52,194 nucleotides of DNA from Alphaproteobacteria bacterium (GTDB lineage Bacteria > Pseudomonadota > Alphaproteobacteria > JAEULC01). Positions 50,819-52,194 of this stretch are shown one piece after another. Location: the NCBI GenBank assembly GCA_020846275.1, contig JADLEG010000059.1, positions 1 through 52,194 on the forward strand, written 5' to 3'. Every line of letters begins with the position of its first letter. The stretch's first letter is position 1. The translations under genes were made by a program, and so were the position numbers. Under the pieces are notes generated by a model. That model had not been told where the DNA came from, ran no database searches, and was given only the letters and a program-made list of their open reading frames with translations.

Positions 50819-50881
50819 CGGGGCAATCGAAGAACCAAAGGGACTAGAACTGGATAGATCGCATTCGCCCGCGATCGTCTT

Positions 50882-50916
50882 GGCCGGGCAGGGCAACCTG
50901 CCCGGCCTATTTTTTC
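50882..50916 (+). terminator. Rho-independent terminator after the RTX gene
   Basis: GGCCGGGCAGG (50882-50892) pairs perfectly with CCTGCCCGGCC (50897-50907) around a GCAA tetraloop, followed by TATTTTTT. It separates the RTX unit from ccmC. Confidence 0.93.
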
Positions 50917-50989
50917 CCGCCGATCACATCTCCGCGGCGTGTTCCTGCCACGCCTTGTTTTCGCGCCGTCCACGGCGCACATTCCCGCC

Positions 50990-51709
50990 ATGCACCGTTT
51001 CGCCAATCCGGGCCGTTTCCTGCGCATCGCCGCGGTGATCCAGCCGGTCGCGACCGGCGTGCTGGCCGTGTCGCTGGCGGCCGGGCTCTACCTCGCGCTG
51101 TTCGCCTCGCCGGCCGACTACCAGCAGGGCGATTCGGCGCGCATCATGTACGTGCACGTGCCGGCCGCCTGGATGGCGCTGTTCGTCTACACGGGCATGG
51201 CGGTGGCCAGCGCCGTGGCGCTGATCTGGCGCCATCCGCTGGCCGAAGTCGTCGCCAAGGCCTCGGCGCCGATCGGCGCCTGCTTCACCTTCGTGGCGCT
51301 GGTCACGGGCTCGCTGTGGGGCAAGCCGATGTGGGGCACCTACTGGGTCTGGGATGCGCGGCTGACCTCGGTGCTGGTGCTGTTCTTCCTCTACCTCGGC
51401 TATATCGCGCTCGCCGGCGCCTTCGACGACGAGCAGCGGGGCTTGCGCGCCGCGTCGATCCTGGCCCTGGTCGGCTTCGTCAACGTGCCGATCATCAAGT
51501 TTTCGGTGGAGTGGTGGAACACGCTGCACCAGCCGGCCAGCGTGCTGCGCGTGGGCGGGCCGACGATCCACCCTTCCATGCTGTGGCCGCTGCTGCTGAT
51601 GGCGCTGGCGTTCAAGGCCTATTACGTGGTCGTGCTGCTGATGCGGGTCCGGGCCGAACTCGCGGGCCGGCGGCTGCGCGCGCTCAGGATGGCCGGGGCG
51701 GGCGCCTGA
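50990..51709 (+). CDS. ccmC: Heme exporter/lyase component CcmC
   Basis: Six-helix membrane protein that loads heme onto CcmE. 239 residues from ATG 50990, with the tryptophan-rich heme-handling motif WGTYWVWDARLTS and conserved periplasmic His residues in MYVHVPAAW and WWNTLHQPASV. Located after the RTX terminator, so it must use a promoter within roughly 70 nt upstream or read-through. ccmD follows by 116 nt. Confidence 0.96.
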   Translation: MHRFANPGRFLRIAAVIQPVATGVLAVSLAAGLYLALFASPADYQQGDSARIMYVHVPAAWMALFVYTGMAVASAVALIWRHPLAEVVAKASAPIGACFTFVALVTGSLWGKPMWGTYWVWDARLTSVLVLFFLYLGYIALAGAFDDEQRGLRAASILALVGFVNVPIIKFSVEWWNTLHQPASVLRVGGPTIHPSMLWPLLLMALAFKAYYVVVLLMRVRAELAGRRLRALRMAGAGA

Positions 51710-51825
51710 AGCCGGGCCGGCGCGGCCTGGGTAGTTTCAACGATCTCAGCGGCTTGGGTGCCCCTCGACTTGGGGTCGCCGGACGCTAGAATGCCGGCCA
51801 ATCCGGCCAAGGGGCCGGCGGGGTT

Positions 51826-52074
51826 TTGACGGGCTTGGACGCACTGACGACATTTCTTTCGATGGGCGGCTACGCGGCCTTCGTGTGGCCGGCGTTCGGC
51901 GTCGCGGCGCTGACCCTCGCGGTCCTTTGGATCGTGTCGGCGCGCGCGCAGAAGGCGGCCGAGGCCGCGCTGGACACGCTGCCGCCGCTGCCCGGCCGCG
52001 GCGCGCGCGCGCGGATGGCGCCAAAGGACAAGCTGCCCAACGCCAAGCCGGCGTCGACGGGGGCCGGGCGATGA
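51826..52074 (+). CDS. ccmD: Heme exporter protein D (CcmD)
   Basis: 82 residues from TTG 51826 (an ATG 12 codons later is possible but would trim the conserved start). One membrane helix (about residues 17-38: FVWPAFGVAALTLAVLWIVSARAQ) after FLSMGGYAAFVWP, the CcmD hallmark. The basic, Pro-rich tail is longer than usual. Holds CcmABC and CcmE together. The stop overlaps the ccmE start (ATGA). Confidence 0.88.
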   Translation: MTGLDALTTFLSMGGYAAFVWPAFGVAALTLAVLWIVSARAQKAAEAALDTLPPLPGRGARARMAPKDKLPNAKPASTGAGR

Positions 52075-52194
52075 CGCGCAAGCGCCGGCGCCTCTATGTC
52101 GTCGTCGCGGCCATGCTGTGCCTGGGCGTGGCCACGGCGCTGATGCTGGCGGCGTTCCAGGACAGCATCGTCTTCTTCCGCAGCCCGACCGACA
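52071..52194 (+). CDS. ccmE: Cytochrome c-type biogenesis protein CcmE (partial, 3' end outside window)
   Basis: Only the first 41 residues are visible: a basic start (MTRKRRRLYVVVAA), one membrane helix, and AFQDSIVFFRSPTD, which matches the beginning of the CcmE heme-chaperone domain. ATG 52071 overlaps the ccmD stop. The heme-binding His lies beyond the window. Confidence 0.92.
   Translation, partial: MTRKRRRLYVVVAAMLCLGVATALMLAAFQDSIVFFRSPTD

Noticed and set aside
1..52194. tRNA, rRNA, tmRNA, transposase or prophage genes
   Set aside because: Intergenic gaps were read for cloverleaf ends, CCA ends and transposase motifs; none found. The only mobile-like items are the GxxExxY cassette and small palindromic repeats.

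Overview
This 52 kb window is a contiguous, very G+C-rich bacterial chromosome segment. It is densely packed, with many 1-4 nt gene overlaps. The gene set points to an alphaproteobacterium: glnD, murJ and trpS lie close together, there is a CcmABCDE cytochrome c maturation cluster, infA is next to a DEAD-box helicase, the CobN/CobW-type cobalamin genes are present, and an OpgC-type acyltransferase is found. A Rhodospirillales-like lineage fits, but no rRNA gene or other marker here fixes the order.

Layout. (1) 1-3.7 kb: the 3' part of a class A penicillin-binding protein, a Bcr/CflA-type MFS exporter and a YgjP-like metallopeptidase. (2) 3.7-30.7 kb: a cobalamin (B12) supercluster broken into several transcription units. 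In coordinate order it holds cobB(cbiA), SCO, a PagL-like lipid A deacylase, a tyrosine phosphatase, cobA, cbiD, cobK(cbiJ), an ankyrin protein, cobM, a cbiG-cobJ fusion, cobI, cobL(cbiET), cobH, cbiX, cobD(cbiB), cobQ, two SYLF proteins flanking cobO, cobN, cobW, a B12 riboswitch, a cobP/cobU gene carrying an extra GxxExxY domain, a histidine phosphatase, cobS and cobT, followed by a PhyH-type dioxygenase. (3) 31.6-38.1 kb: infA, DEAD-box helicase, an unrecognised exported protein, cytochrome b, two PepSY proteins and an OmpR/histidine-kinase pair. (4) 38.2-47.5 kb: trpS, murJ, a VapBC-type toxin-antitoxin pair, glnD, and an SGNH-OpgC-SGNH group. (5) 47.6-52.2 kb: a structured, probably non-coding element ending in a strong terminator, then ccmA-ccmB, an RTX protein gene with its own promoter and terminator, ccmC, ccmD and the start of ccmE.

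How the genes work together. The cobalamin genes cover nearly the whole route from uroporphyrinogen III (CobA) through ring methylation and contraction, amidation, adenosylation, aminopropanol attachment and lower-ligand assembly. The gene set is mixed. CbiX, CbiD and CbiG belong to the early-cobalt (oxygen-independent) route, whereas CobN belongs to late cobalt insertion; CobS/CobT chelatase partners and CobG/CobZ/CobF are not in the window. One well-formed cobalamin riboswitch sits in front of cobW-cobN. 

The most unusual items are: a GxxExxY nuclease-like cassette bounded by 19-nt inverted repeats and fused in frame to the 3' end of cobP; a multi-hairpin candidate small RNA with C-rich loops before ccmA; an RTX gene splitting the ccm operon; and an SGNH/OpgC group in which one SGNH protein has lost catalytic residues.
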